Source of the DNA: CAZLQR01 sp964366455
GTDB taxonomy: Bacteria > Patescibacteriota > Microgenomatia > UBA1406 > GWC2-37-13
DNA: 64,000 nt
Assembly (NCBI GenBank): GCA_964366455.1
Contig: CAYISZ010000001.1
Location: forward strand, 20,468 to 84,467
Direction of reading: 5' to 3'
Shown here one piece after another: positions 1-8,813 of this stretch. The position numbers and the translations under genes are program-made. Each line of letters opens with the position of its first letter. The first letter of the stretch is position 1. The notes under the pieces are model-generated. The model was not told where the DNA came from. It was given only the letters and a program-made list of their open reading frames with translations, and did no database searches.

Positions 1-304
1 AATCGGGATGAACCTGAGTGTCATTATCTAAAAATGCAATATATTCTCCTCTGGACTTCTTGACGCCTTCGTTTCTTGCTTTAGATGGACCATAATTTTC
101 CTTCAAAGAAACAATTGTAATTTTATTCCCAAAATTCCTTTTAAATAAAGAGACGTCAGACTGTGTCGAGTGATTGTCTACAAGAATAATTTCCTTAGAA
201 CTAGCTTTTGAAGATAAAACAGATTTAACACACCTAGAAGCATAAGAATAGCCGTTGTAATTAACTATGATTACTGAGAGCTCTGGTTTTCTTTTCGTAC
301 TCAT
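1..304 (-). CDS. Family 2 glycosyltransferase, N-terminal part
   Basis: The reading frame starts at an ATG at 304-302 and runs off the window edge, so only about 100 residues are visible. The translation begins MSTKRKPELSVIIVNYNGY and contains the GT-A nucleotide-binding strand, a VDNHST motif and, near the edge, a FLDNDT segment that matches the DxD-type metal site of GT2 enzymes. It is therefore most likely a sugar transferase acting on the cytoplasmic face of the membrane during surface glycan assembly. Its ATG overlaps the stop of the upstream glycosyltransferase by four bases (ATGA), which indicates translational coupling within one operon. The acceptor and donor sugars cannot be inferred. 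Confidence 0.85.
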   Translation of the reverse strand, partial: MSTKRKPELSVIIVNYNGYSYASRCVKSVLSSKASSKEIILVDNHSTQSDVSLFKRNFGNKITIVSLKENYGPSKARNEGVKKSRGEYIAFLDNDTQVHPD

Positions 305-1248
305 ATATGCAATATTCTCTTATTTCGATTTTTAATAAAACTTACGTTTCTTGAAAATGCAAAAATGGTTCCATCAAGTATTCCACGTAGCGCATAGGAA
401 AGATAATCTTTCCTTATGGAGCCAAGATAATACAAAAAAATAACAGGGTTATAAAGTGCATAAAAAATAATAAACTCATCTAAGCGACTATGAAGGCTCA
501 TATAAATTATCCTATTGCGAAAAAACAAATACGCCTTGGGTATTGAGTCATATAGACGCATTTTAGGTACTTGTAAATTTGGAATACGAACCTTTATTTT
601 ATTCAGCTCTATAGGATGCCAAATTTTGGCAGTTCGGCAAGGTGCTATCGTATAACCTAGTTTAAGTATGCGATTTCCTAAATCTGGCTCTTCATAAATC
701 ATAGGAAATAGAATGGGTCTAAATCCACCGACCTGCTTAAACGCATCGGTGCGCACAATAAAACAACTATGAAAATGATTAATGTTGTTAACGATTTTTG
801 ACGGCATATTATTGTTCAACAAACTAGTTATAGGATTGATCGTAAGACCCTCATTAAGAAGTTCGTTTGTGAACCAGTCGTAATGTTTCGGACCGGAGAC
901 ACCAACGTCAGGATGCTCCTCCATGAATTTAATAAGGTTCTCCGCTGTTCTATAATTGACCAGAACATCGTTGGCCATAATTAGTACATATCTGTATTTG
1001 GCGTAAAGCTTTTTTTGAAAAAATGCATTGTTTAGAGCTTTTGCTATGAAACGATTTTTACTTTCCTTTCGATAGAGGACATTTTTGAAGGATTCAACGA
1101 CCTTTTGCGTTTCATCAGTCGAGCCATTATCCACCACGCATACATCAAATAGTTCTTTACCAGAACTCTTATTAAGATGGATTAAGGTTATTTTTAAGAT
1201 TGATGCGCGATTATATGTAGGGATTAGAACTATCGCTTGAGCCTTCAT
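301..1248 (-). CDS. Family 2 glycosyltransferase
   Basis: A 315-residue GT2-type protein. Near the N terminus it has the strand IVLIPTYNRASIL, then VVDNGSTDET, and a MANDVL segment in place of the usual DxD. A later MIYEEPDLGNRILKLGY segment matches the ED-type catalytic base region, followed by a His in WHPIE, an arrangement typical of rhamnosyl- or related transferases. The C-terminal third is basic and partly hydrophobic, fitting peripheral membrane association. I chose the ATG at 1248; an upstream TTG at 1263 would overlap the preceding gene by eight bases and is less likely. The gene sits in a tightly packed minus-strand glycan operon. The exact sugar is unknown. Confidence 0.85.
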   Translation of the reverse strand: MKAQAIVLIPTYNRASILKITLIHLNKSSGKELFDVCVVDNGSTDETQKVVESFKNVLYRKESKNRFIAKALNNAFFQKKLYAKYRYVLIMANDVLVNYRTAENLIKFMEEHPDVGVSGPKHYDWFTNELLNEGLTINPITSLLNNNMPSKIVNNINHFHSCFIVRTDAFKQVGGFRPILFPMIYEEPDLGNRILKLGYTIAPCRTAKIWHPIELNKIKVRIPNLQVPKMRLYDSIPKAYLFFRNRIIYMSLHSRLDEFIIFYALYNPVIFLYYLGSIRKDYLSYALRGILDGTIFAFSRNVSFIKNRNKRILHI

Positions 1249-1255
1249 ACTAGTT

Positions 1256-1819
1256 CTACTCAACCCGCGATATTTGGTTTTTATTTTTAATAAATTTTCT
1301 TCCGCAAGAGCATGTCATATTCTTCCCAATCAGTTTTAGCTTATTGGTACATATACAAATATATCCTTTTATTTTTGCTGGGTTTCCGTAGACAAGCGCA
1401 AAGTCTGGAACATCGCTGGTCACAACAGATCCTGCTCCGACTAAAGCATAGATACCGATGGTCAACCCACCGAGGATTGTTGCATTTGCACCTATAGAGC
1501 ACCCCCTCTTTAATAGAGTCGGCTCAAGTTTAAATTGTTTATTCTTAGCTCTAGGTAGTTTATCATTCACAAATGTTGCAGATGGGCCGATCTGAACATT
1601 ATCTTCAATCGTCATGCCATCCCATAGATAGACGCCACATTTAATCGTGACATTGTCTCCGATAATAACATTATTCTCTATAAAACAATGGTCGTTAATA
1701 TTTACATTTTTTCCTATCTTTGCACCAGACAGTATGTGAGTAAATGCCCAAACTGTAGTCTTTGCGCCTATATGCTTAGTATCAACAATAGCTTTTGGGT
1801 GGACAAAATATATTTTCAT
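1256..1819 (-). CDS. Hexapeptide-repeat sugar N-acetyltransferase (FdtC/WlbB/QdtC-like)
   Basis: A 187-residue left-handed beta-helix protein with repeated hexapeptide units (for example VIIGDNVTIKCGV and TIEDNVQIGPSAT) and the glycine-rich end VGAGSVVTSDVP followed by GNPAKIKGY, typical of acetyl-CoA-dependent sugar acyltransferases. The C terminus carries four cysteines in two pairs (CIC and CSC), which may bind zinc. The next gene upstream is an FdtA-like cupin and the locus also has a DegT aminotransferase. These three activities together make 3-acetamido-3,6-dideoxyhexoses such as Fuc3NAc or Qui3NAc, so acetylation of a dTDP-amino sugar is the likely reaction. The start at 1819 follows the upstream stop directly; a longer frame back to 1873 would overlap that gene. 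Confidence 0.82.
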   Translation of the reverse strand: MKIYFVHPKAIVDTKHIGAKTTVWAFTHILSGAKIGKNVNINDHCFIENNVIIGDNVTIKCGVYLWDGMTIEDNVQIGPSATFVNDKLPRAKNKQFKLEPTLLKRGCSIGANATILGGLTIGIYALVGAGSVVTSDVPDFALVYGNPAKIKGYICICTNKLKLIGKNMTCSCGRKFIKNKNQISRVE

Positions 1820-1820
1820 A

Positions 1821-2222
1821 TTAAATAATTTTGTAAGGGTGCGTATCTTTGTTATTCCACTCAGAGTCTGCATAGCTCAATAAGGAAGCTTTTTTTGTGA
1901 GGCTTTTAATTGCATGAGCTGTGTATGGGCCAGTTTCTATACGAGTATATCTGTCCTTTTTCGCATTAAGAATTATTTGTTTTCTCCGTTTAGTCCGAAC
2001 ATCTTCGATTACGACTTGTACCTTACCCTCTATGATGCCGAACCATTCATGCCACTTCTTATGATAATGGTTGCCTCGTACAGAGCCTTTCTTTTTAAAG
2101 GTAACAAAGTAAATCTGACCAAATTTCTTTTTTGCACTTTTTAACTCATGTTCTTTTAAAAATACGATAAGGTCACCTCGCCTATCCTTAATTCTTTTAA
2201 ATTTAGTGATCTTGTAGTCCAT
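1821..2222 (-). CDS. Cupin sugar 3,4-ketoisomerase-like protein (FdtA/WxcM-like)
   Basis: A 133-residue single-domain cupin. The N-terminal FKRIKDRRGDL, the metal or active-site strand RGNHYHKKWHEW and the following IIEGKVQVVIED are the pattern of FdtA/QdtA/WxcM-type dTDP-4-keto-6-deoxyglucose 3,4-ketoisomerases and of the related RmlC-like cupins. Members of this family move a keto group so that the C3 position can be aminated. The gene lies one base from an acetyltransferase gene and in the same locus as a DegT aminotransferase, which fits that pathway. Epimerase activity, or a non-catalytic role as in CapF C-terminal domains, remains possible from sequence alone. Confidence 0.72.
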   Translation of the reverse strand: MDYKITKFKRIKDRRGDLIVFLKEHELKSAKKKFGQIYFVTFKKKGSVRGNHYHKKWHEWFGIIEGKVQVVIEDVRTKRRKQIILNAKKDRYTRIETGPYTAHAIKSLTKKASLLSYADSEWNNKDTHPYKII

Positions 2223-2223
2223 A

Positions 2224-3207
2224 CTAATTTTTATTTCTAGAGTATTCTAGCACACCTGCAATGGTTCCCGGAACAGAGCCAAGTTGCTTCCATTGTCTTA
2301 GTCTTATAGCTGTATAGAAGTAGTACACATTCATAAAAGCAATATAAAGCATAAAGCGTAAAAATTTGTCAACGGAATTGGGTTTTATATATGTTAGATA
2401 AAAAAGCATAAAGTTTTTTGTGCGGTCGTAGCTCCCAGGCCTATCGTTATAAAACCCGTCTCTAGATGGGAGATGTTGTAGAGAAGCTTTAGGATCAAAA
2501 ATCAGCTTAAATCCTGCCTTTTTAATTCTCATTGCCGTATCGGCTTCATGGTAATCACCGATAGTTCCGTACCGTTCACTAAAGCCACCTATTGACCGTA
2601 ATATTTTGGTTCGTACAGATAAATTGCATGCCTCAAGGTTGTCAACTTCTCTTGCTTTGATTTTTTTTGCTTTTGGAAAATTGCTGCCTAAGCTGAAGGC
2701 ACCAGATTTAAACCAGTGGCTAACGCGGTAAGGGTCGTCTTCCAGGATAATCTTAAAGTAAATTGACCCTATTATTCTCCACAAAAACGAAGATTTCTTG
2801 AATTTAGATTGATATGCAAATAGGTCTCTGTACTGCTTATGAGACGCTGGGATGATGGTGGGGCCAGTCACGCCACCAACAACTGCGTCTGATTGAAAGC
2901 GCTTTGTGATGGCTTGTAGCCATCCTGAATCCATAATCACATCATCATCGGTTCGTATAAAGACGCTACCTCTAGCATTTTTTAGAGCCATGTTGGCTGC
3001 TTTAGCTAAGCCCTTCGTTGTCTGATGAAGTACTTTAATATGAAGTTTCTTCGAATATTTTTTGATTACTTCTGGGGTAGCATCTTTTGATTTATAATCG
3101 ACAATAATTACCTCAAAATTTCTATATGTCTGTTTAGTAAGTGAAAGCAGTGTGTCTTGTAAACTTTGAGCTCTTGAACCGGTTGGTATAAAAATAGAAA
3201 CTTTCAT
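2224..3207 (-). CDS. Family 2 glycosyltransferase (paralogue A)
   Basis: A 327-residue GT2 protein beginning MKVSIFIPTGSRAQSL. It has the donor-binding VIIVDYKSKDAT region, the DxD site in FIRTDDDVIMDSGWL, and a downstream GDYHEADTAMRIKKAGF segment that fits the catalytic-base/ED region. The C terminus contains a hydrophobic stretch (FMLYIAFMNVYYFYTAI) that could anchor it to the membrane. It is clearly paralogous over its full length to the gene at 5701-6666: both share the FIPTG, LSLTKQ, FEVIIVDYKS and AANMALKNA blocks and the QLGxVPGTI end. Both probably transfer related sugars in the same glycan. The start is supported by a clean ATG 33 bases after the upstream gene. Confidence 0.88.
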   Translation of the reverse strand: MKVSIFIPTGSRAQSLQDTLLSLTKQTYRNFEVIIVDYKSKDATPEVIKKYSKKLHIKVLHQTTKGLAKAANMALKNARGSVFIRTDDDVIMDSGWLQAITKRFQSDAVVGGVTGPTIIPASHKQYRDLFAYQSKFKKSSFLWRIIGSIYFKIILEDDPYRVSHWFKSGAFSLGSNFPKAKKIKAREVDNLEACNLSVRTKILRSIGGFSERYGTIGDYHEADTAMRIKKAGFKLIFDPKASLQHLPSRDGFYNDRPGSYDRTKNFMLFYLTYIKPNSVDKFLRFMLYIAFMNVYYFYTAIRLRQWKQLGSVPGTIAGVLEYSRNKN

Positions 3208-3240
3208 CTTAATTATGATAATTAAATTAGATAATAAAAT

Positions 3241-4380
3241 TCAGAGCGATCGATATAACTTTAGATACTCCTTAGCAACTAGGGCTGGAGCTTGTAGTTT
3301 GGCTAGTGCAATAACATTTTTCTCAATCAACTTTCTCAGCGACTTATTACTCGCTGCCATATACAAGGAAGATGCCCAGTTGTTTTTTTTAACAAGAATG
3401 CCACTTTTGTTATTGGTAATTATTTCTTTAAAATATCCTTCATTGGAAGCTAACACACATTTATGATAGCTAAGAGCGTGGTACAGAGGTCCACTGTATC
3501 CAAAGCTTACGATCGATGGAATAACAACGGCAGTTGATTCAGCGTAGAGCTTGTGCTGCTCAGATTCTTCAATAAAGCCTCGAAGAATTACACGGTTACG
3601 GAGTCCATACTTCTGAATAATATTTTTAATTTCCTGTAGCGCGTATTCCTGACCCCGAATTATTCCACCCGCCATTATTAGTCGGTATAATGGTTTTGGA
3701 TGTGCTTTAATAAAGGAATTAAATCCTGCAATTAATTCCTCAATACCCTTCCTCCGAACCATGTAACCAAAGTAAAAAAAATATGGTTTGGGGATTGGAG
3801 TGGTAGTCTTTCTAGAAGGAATAATAACCGGGATAAGTGAAATGCTATTAGGGTTTACGAAGTAATCGCGCGTTAATATGTCAAACTTACGCTTGGTATG
3901 AACCACTACTCTATTTGAAAACAAGGCAGTAAATAAGTATATATAGTGGAAAAACAATTTAAGCATTAAGGGCTTCATGTATGATTTTCTGTTGAACAGC
4001 CAGACGAACTTTTGAGTGACCTGTTTTTTGTATACTGCCGCATGGATTGTTGTAACTACCCTAAAGCCACTAAGGCGCATTGTAAGAATTAGGACTGGAA
4101 ATAAAGCAGCTGTAAAGATATTCCCATACATATTAAATTCCTGCTGAATATGTACGACATCGGGTTTATCTTTATATAACTGCTTAAGAATTTGAGGAAT
4201 GTACAAAAGGTTTTTTGACCAGACATTTCTAATGGTGCCATTCTGTTTGAGCCTAAATGTTTTTTCATCTTTTCCCACATAGGATATGAGTAGTAGGTTT
4301 TTCAGATGAGCCAGACCCTCTGTTAGGTACTGTGAGTAATGACCAGATGGCGTGATGGAGCTGATGAGTACAACCTTCAT
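3241..4380 (-). CDS. Family 4 glycosyltransferase
   Basis: A 379-residue GT-B fold protein. The N-terminal domain begins MKVVLISSITPSGHYSQYL and contains DVVHIQQEFNMYGN, a common acceptor-side pattern. The C-terminal domain has the GT4 signature: the FYFGYMVRRKGIEELI strand-loop, LIMAGG, VILRGFIEESEQHKLYAES, then PSIVSFGYSGPLYHALSYHK. The normal E-x7-E motif is altered: a Ser-Gly-Pro replaces the first Glu region, so the donor phosphate site may be unusual. The enzyme should use a nucleotide-activated sugar with retention of configuration at the cytoplasmic membrane. It ends one base before the methyltransferase start, implying shared transcription. Confidence 0.85.
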   Translation of the reverse strand: MKVVLISSITPSGHYSQYLTEGLAHLKNLLLISYVGKDEKTFRLKQNGTIRNVWSKNLLYIPQILKQLYKDKPDVVHIQQEFNMYGNIFTAALFPVLILTMRLSGFRVVTTIHAAVYKKQVTQKFVWLFNRKSYMKPLMLKLFFHYIYLFTALFSNRVVVHTKRKFDILTRDYFVNPNSISLIPVIIPSRKTTTPIPKPYFFYFGYMVRRKGIEELIAGFNSFIKAHPKPLYRLIMAGGIIRGQEYALQEIKNIIQKYGLRNRVILRGFIEESEQHKLYAESTAVVIPSIVSFGYSGPLYHALSYHKCVLASNEGYFKEIITNNKSGILVKKNNWASSLYMAASNKSLRKLIEKNVIALAKLQAPALVAKEYLKLYRSL

Positions 4381-4381
4381 G

Positions 4382-5629
4382 CTAGACTACAGAAAGTTTA
4401 GGAAGAGGAAATACTAACTTCCCGCCCTTTTTTAGAAAGTCTTTCTCGCGGAGAAGAATGTTTTCCCTAAAATGCCATGGAAGCACTAATAAGTAATCTG
4501 GTTTATGACGCTTGGCCTCCTCCTCAGAAATGATGGGAATATTGGTGCCTGGCGTATATCTACCAAACTTATACTCATTTACCTCAGCAATAAAAGGAAG
4601 TTCGTCGGATGTTATATTGCAATATTGAAGTAGTACATTGCCTTTTGTTGAAGCGCCATAACCGTAAACTGTTTGATTCTTCGATCTAATTGCTTGAAGA
4701 AATGTCTGGAGTTTATATCTGTGGTGTTGAATTTCTTGCACGAATTGTTTGTATGGATCAAGCGTATCAAGCATCATTTCTTTCTCCAAAGACACAAGTT
4801 TTTGTATATTGGCTTCGTCCTCTTTGTAAGGAGCTTCATTCTTGGATGCAAAGACTAAGAAGCTTCCGCCATTCGTATAATTTGTCTCAACGTGTACAAT
4901 TTTCATTCCCATTTTTTTCAACATCCAACGAATTTGCTTGACCGCATAGTACTCAAGATGTTCGTGACAAATGGTGTCATAAGCTACCTGCTTGATCATA
5001 AGAGGCATATAGCTCTGCTCAAAGACCCATACGCCATCATTTGAAAGAAGGCGATATATCTCTTTAATAAAATCAAGAGGCTGCTCAAGGTCGTAAAACA
5101 TTGCGATTGAAGTTATTACCTTCACATTTGACGTGTAAGATTTTCGTAATTTTTTAGATGGAAAAAAATCTTGCACTGCCTGTATGTGTTTCGGATAGTG
5201 AGCCTTAAATTTTTGGATTGTTGGGTCAATGCCAACTAGGTCAAGCTTCTTTGAAGAGTACTGATTTAGAAGAGTTCCATCATTACTCCCTATGTCGATT
5301 ACAGCATCCCCACTTTTCAGATTTATTTTAGACTCTATTTTTTTAACAATACCTTTGAGGTGTTTTACCATTGAGGCATTTAGTCCAGATCGATAGCCAT
5401 AGTTATCTCCATACAGAACTGCAAGATCGAAATCATGGCGTAATTGCAGTAGTCCGCAGTTGTCATCAGTTTCGTTAGACAGACACTTCACAAGCTCAAG
5501 TGGACCATGCTGCACCTTTTCATTTTTTTTAGGGAAAACACCTGTTAGAGCTTGGTACCCCAAATTAAAAATGGTATGTAGATTTTTATTACCGCAGATT
5601 CTGCATTTTTTTATTTCCTTGTACAGCAT
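4382..5629 (-). CDS. NDP-sugar C-methyltransferase (three-domain, zinc-binding)
   Basis: A 415-residue protein with the three-part layout of deoxysugar C-methyltransferases such as TylC3. The N-terminal zinc module has CRICGNKNL and a later cysteine pair, the central SAM-binding domain has the glycine motif VIDIGSNDGTLL, and the C-terminal domain contains YGYGASTKGNVLLQY, a known family hallmark. It should methylate a carbon of an NDP-4-keto sugar. Its position in a locus with ketoisomerase, aminotransferase and acetyltransferase genes fits synthesis of a branched or amino deoxysugar. The ATG at 5629 begins MLYKEIKKCRICG; a TTG 18 bases upstream is a weaker alternative. Confidence 0.85.
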   Translation of the reverse strand: MLYKEIKKCRICGNKNLHTIFNLGYQALTGVFPKKNEKVQHGPLELVKCLSNETDDNCGLLQLRHDFDLAVLYGDNYGYRSGLNASMVKHLKGIVKKIESKINLKSGDAVIDIGSNDGTLLNQYSSKKLDLVGIDPTIQKFKAHYPKHIQAVQDFFPSKKLRKSYTSNVKVITSIAMFYDLEQPLDFIKEIYRLLSNDGVWVFEQSYMPLMIKQVAYDTICHEHLEYYAVKQIRWMLKKMGMKIVHVETNYTNGGSFLVFASKNEAPYKEDEANIQKLVSLEKEMMLDTLDPYKQFVQEIQHHRYKLQTFLQAIRSKNQTVYGYGASTKGNVLLQYCNITSDELPFIAEVNEYKFGRYTPGTNIPIISEEEAKRHKPDYLLVLPWHFRENILLREKDFLKKGGKLVFPLPKLSVV

Positions 5630-5700
5630 GTGGGAATTATACAGCAATATTTTTTTTTAAATCAAGTGTTGGTAGACACGGTTCTTTATAGATAAGAAGT

Positions 5701-6666
5701 TCATTTGAGAAATCCCATTATTGTACCTGGAACTGCACCTAATTGTTTAGGTTGCTTGTTGACTATAGCCGCATAAATGTAGTAGCAGTTTTGAAAAATT
5801 ATGTATGCAAAAAACTTATGAATTTTCCTAAAAGAGTCCAATCTAATATTTCGCCTATAGAATATTATGAAATTCAACATCCTGGAATAACTACTTGGCC
5901 TGTCATTAAAAAAACCGTCTCTTGACGGACAATGGTTAAGAGATGATTTTGGATTGAAAATTAGTTTGTATCTAAGATTTTTAATCTTTAATGCTGCGTC
6001 CGCCTCATGATATTCTCCAACTCCTGTATAAACTGGATCAAAGCCACCTACAGCTTTTAGCAGTTTAGTTCTTACCGCATAGTTGCAAGGCTCTAGATTT
6101 GCAACTTCATGTTGAGGGTACTTCTTCGATTGTGGGAAGTTGGAGCCAAAGCTGAACGCTCCTGAGTCTAACCAGAGTCCAGATTCGTACTGTCTATTAT
6201 CCATCAAGTAGCCGAAATAAAATCGCCCAATCATTCTCCAAACTGGCGAACCCAGACGAAATTTCCGCTCAATAATCAGCAGATCTCGATTTGCCCTAAA
6301 TCGCATTGGAATTACGGCAGGTCCTGTGACTCCACCGATTTTTTTATCCGATTCGAAAGTGTCCACAATCGCATTAAGCCAGCCTTTGTCCATAACAACA
6401 TCGTCATCTGTTCTTATGAATATTTTACCTTTGGCATTCTTAAGCGCCATGTTTGCTGCGTTGGTAAGCCCTTTCTTTTTTTGGTTAATGACTTTAATAC
6501 GGAGTTTATTGGAATATTTATTTATGATCTTTTCTGTATTGTCTGTAGATTTGTAGTCGACGATAATAACCTCAAAATTTTTGTACGACTGTTTAGTAAG
6601 GGATAAAAGAACTTTATCTAGTGAGCTTGCGCGATTGCCTGTGGGAATAAAAATTGAAACGCGCAT
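5701..6666 (-). CDS. Family 2 glycosyltransferase (paralogue B)
   Basis: A 321-residue GT2 protein beginning MRVSIFIPTGNRASSL, with VIIVDYKSTDNT, the DxD site in FIRTDDDVVMDKGWL and the downstream GEYHEADAALKIKNLRY block. It is the close paralogue of the gene at 2224-3207, with the same motif order and the same C-terminal QLGAVPGTIMG ending. The ATG at 6666 is chosen because it aligns with the paralogue start and leaves a four-base gap to the upstream aminotransferase; an earlier ATG would overlap that gene by about 47 bases. The two paralogues are separated by three genes in one operon, which suggests an old duplication followed by specialisation. Confidence 0.87.
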   Translation of the reverse strand: MRVSIFIPTGNRASSLDKVLLSLTKQSYKNFEVIIVDYKSTDNTEKIINKYSNKLRIKVINQKKKGLTNAANMALKNAKGKIFIRTDDDVVMDKGWLNAIVDTFESDKKIGGVTGPAVIPMRFRANRDLLIIERKFRLGSPVWRMIGRFYFGYLMDNRQYESGLWLDSGAFSFGSNFPQSKKYPQHEVANLEPCNYAVRTKLLKAVGGFDPVYTGVGEYHEADAALKIKNLRYKLIFNPKSSLNHCPSRDGFFNDRPSSYSRMLNFIIFYRRNIRLDSFRKIHKFFAYIIFQNCYYIYAAIVNKQPKQLGAVPGTIMGFLK

Positions 6667-6670
6667 TGCA

Positions 6671-7792
6671 TTATTGTTTTTTCTTGGTAAAAAATTTTTG
6701 AATTGTGTTGCAAACATATCTGATTTGTCCTCTTGATAGTTCTGGATACATTGGGAGTGATATTATTTCATCTGACAGTTGTTCTGTAACTGGGAAATCT
6801 CCCTTTTTGTAATTGAGACTTTTCCAGGCATTTTGTAAATGGATTGGTTGAGGATAATGAATTTGCGTGTCCACACCCTCTTTTTTGAGAAAATTATGAA
6901 GTTTATCTCTTTGTTTTGTGCGGATTACGTAAAGATGGTGGACGCTTTTGCGATTTGCAAAAGTTTTGGGAATCGTAACCTCAGGAATACTCTCAAGCAT
7001 TTTATCGTACAACACGGCGTTGCCTTGTCGCTTGGTGTTCCAACCATCTAGTCTGTGCAGTTTGTAAGACAGTAAGGCAGCCTGAAGAGTGTCGAGTCTT
7101 GAGTTGAATCCAATTGATTCATGATGATATTTGCTCGACTGACCGTACTCTTTGACTCTTCGGATACGCATCTCGAGCGCCGCATCGTTTGTAGTAATCG
7201 CCCCCCCATCACCGAAGGCTCCCAGATTTTTGCTTGGGTAAAACGAGAATGCAGAAAATGTTCCAAATGAGCCAACTCTTTTTGAATTCAGTTTTGCGCC
7301 ATGAGCCTGACAGGAGTCCTCGATAATATGAATCTTGCGACCTGTTTTTTTGACTATCGACTGAATTTCATCAATTTTATCTGCCTGTCCATAAAGGTGA
7401 ACTACCATTATTGCTTTCGTCCTAGAATTAATCTTTTTTTTGAGAGCGGATAGGTCATATCCGAAGTCATCTGAATTAACCTCAGATAGAACTGGCTTTA
7501 ACCCATTTGCCACAGCCGCAAGCAAGGTTGCGTAATAAGTGTGAGCTGGGAAAATCATCTCATCTCCAGTACTAAGACCAAGAGCACGTGTTCCGAATAT
7601 TAATGCATCCGTGCCGGAGTTGAGAGAAACGCAATGCTTGGTTCCGACGAATTTGGCAAATTGCTTTTCAAATGATGTGACTTCTTCGCCTCCAACAAAA
7701 AAACCCTTTTTAATAGTGCTTCTAATAACTGAAAATAACTCTTTTTCATTGTCTGCAATTTGCTGATTTAAGCTTACAAATGGAACTTTCAT
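6671..7792 (-). CDS. DegT/DnrJ/EryC1/StrS-family PLP sugar aminotransferase
   Basis: A 373-residue fold-type I aminotransferase. It begins MKVPFVSLNQQIADNE, has the cofactor loop LNSGTDALIFGTRAL, the conserved IIEDSCQAHGAK segment, and the Schiff-base lysine within SFYPSKNLGAFGDGGAI. Enzymes of this family aminate NDP-4-keto or 3-keto hexoses using glutamate. With the cupin ketoisomerase and the hexapeptide acetyltransferase in the same operon it most likely produces a 3-amino-3,6-dideoxy sugar (FdtB/QdtB role). The start overlaps the stop of the SDR gene by four bases, a sign of translational coupling. Substrate specificity is inference. Confidence 0.9.
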   Translation of the reverse strand: MKVPFVSLNQQIADNEKELFSVIRSTIKKGFFVGGEEVTSFEKQFAKFVGTKHCVSLNSGTDALIFGTRALGLSTGDEMIFPAHTYYATLLAAVANGLKPVLSEVNSDDFGYDLSALKKKINSRTKAIMVVHLYGQADKIDEIQSIVKKTGRKIHIIEDSCQAHGAKLNSKRVGSFGTFSAFSFYPSKNLGAFGDGGAITTNDAALEMRIRRVKEYGQSSKYHHESIGFNSRLDTLQAALLSYKLHRLDGWNTKRQGNAVLYDKMLESIPEVTIPKTFANRKSVHHLYVIRTKQRDKLHNFLKKEGVDTQIHYPQPIHLQNAWKSLNYKKGDFPVTEQLSDEIISLPMYPELSRGQIRYVCNTIQKFFTKKKQ

Positions 7793-8712
7793 AAAGATTT
7801 AAGCGTTTGCTCGATTCCATCCTCAATCGACGTAAATGGTTTTTTGTAATACTTCCTCAAGAGCTTTGTGTCAGCCGTGGTTCTTTCTAGGTACACCTTT
7901 GGCTTTCTGCCATAGGTTGGAGTTATTTTTTTTGGAAGATACTTATTGATTAGTGAGACGAGCTCCTTGAAGCTGATGTCAGAGCCAGTACCAATGTTCA
8001 CTATTTTCTCGGGACAGTTAACGGCTAATGTAAGAGTAATGTCCACAATATCATTTATATATACAAAGTCTCGACGCTGCTTACCATCACCCCAGATCAC
8101 AGGTTTTTTACCTTTTTGCATTGTCTGGCAGAATCCATATACTACTCCTTGATATCTCCCCTTATGTTTTTCCCCCGGCCCGTACCCCGCCAAAATGCGT
8201 AGTCCAATAGCATTTACAGATGAGCCAAAAATAGATGCAATGTACTCAAGACCGATTTTAGTTTTTGCATACTCGTTTTGTGCGTTTGGATTAAGAACAG
8301 CTTTTTCGGTATGGGGAGGTTTTACTCCGTTGTACAAGCTACCAGTAGATGGAAAGACGTAGCGAATTTTACGCTTAGCTGCATATCTAATCGTGTTAAG
8401 AAAGCCAGTTATAGTAATGTCTATTGAACTGGATAGATTCTCAAGAAACAGTGCGTTCGAGGATGGTGCGGCAAAGTGAAATAAATAATCGTACTTTTTT
8501 TTAGGTAATTTTTTAAAGATCTCCGAATCTCGAACGTCACCTTTTAAAAATACTGCTTTCTTATTAATATTTCTTGCTTGCGCTCCGTTAGTTAAGTTAT
8601 CAATAACTACTACTCGAGCTCCAAATGAAATAAGTTTATTTACAATGTTTTGACCAATGAAACCAGCACCTCCGGTGACTATGCAGTTTTTTCCTTTGTA
8701 GTGTTTTTCCAT
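7789..8712 (-). CDS. NAD-dependent sugar epimerase/dehydratase (extended SDR)
   Basis: A 307-residue extended short-chain dehydrogenase. The Rossmann motif is VTGGAGFIGQNIV near residue 12, a VIDNLTNG strand end follows, the catalytic Tyr and Lys are in NEYAKTK, and FPSTGSLY supplies the catalytic Ser/Thr region. The family converts nucleotide sugars by 4-epimerisation, dehydration or decarboxylation with tightly bound NAD. The sequence does not let me separate these. It overlaps the aminotransferase by four bases and is the second gene of the minus-strand series after 9824, so it probably supplies a keto-sugar intermediate or a precursor for the same glycan. Confidence 0.87.
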   Translation of the reverse strand: MEKHYKGKNCIVTGGAGFIGQNIVNKLISFGARVVVIDNLTNGAQARNINKKAVFLKGDVRDSEIFKKLPKKKYDYLFHFAAPSSNALFLENLSSSIDITITGFLNTIRYAAKRKIRYVFPSTGSLYNGVKPPHTEKAVLNPNAQNEYAKTKIGLEYIASIFGSSVNAIGLRILAGYGPGEKHKGRYQGVVYGFCQTMQKGKKPVIWGDGKQRRDFVYINDIVDITLTLAVNCPEKIVNIGTGSDISFKELVSLINKYLPKKITPTYGRKPKVYLERTTADTKLLRKYYKKPFTSIEDGIEQTLKSL

Positions 8713-8754
8713 TGATATATTTTAAACAGCACCAAAGTATATATATAGTTAAGC

Positions 8755-8773
8755 GTAATTACAAAGTAATTAC
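8755..8773. promoter_or_regulatory. Pair of palindromic GTAATTAC octamers upstream of the SDR gene
   Basis: Two identical self-complementary octamers, GTAATTAC, lie 11 bases apart (start to start), on one face of the helix, in the 101-base gap upstream of the SDR gene. This could be a dimer-binding site; no regulator is known and chance is possible in such AT-rich DNA. Confidence 0.25.
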
Positions 8774-8813
8774 TTGGATGAAGAAATTGAGTAAACTAAT
8801 CATGACAAGTGTT

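Noticed and set aside
301..1248. UGA recoding as in Gracilibacteria
   Set aside because: Several genes end in UGA exactly where the protein family ends and no in-frame UGA is seen in conserved genes.
1312..1497. A 61-residue frame opposite the acetyltransferase
   Set aside because: It is a shadow of the hexapeptide repeats on the other strand.
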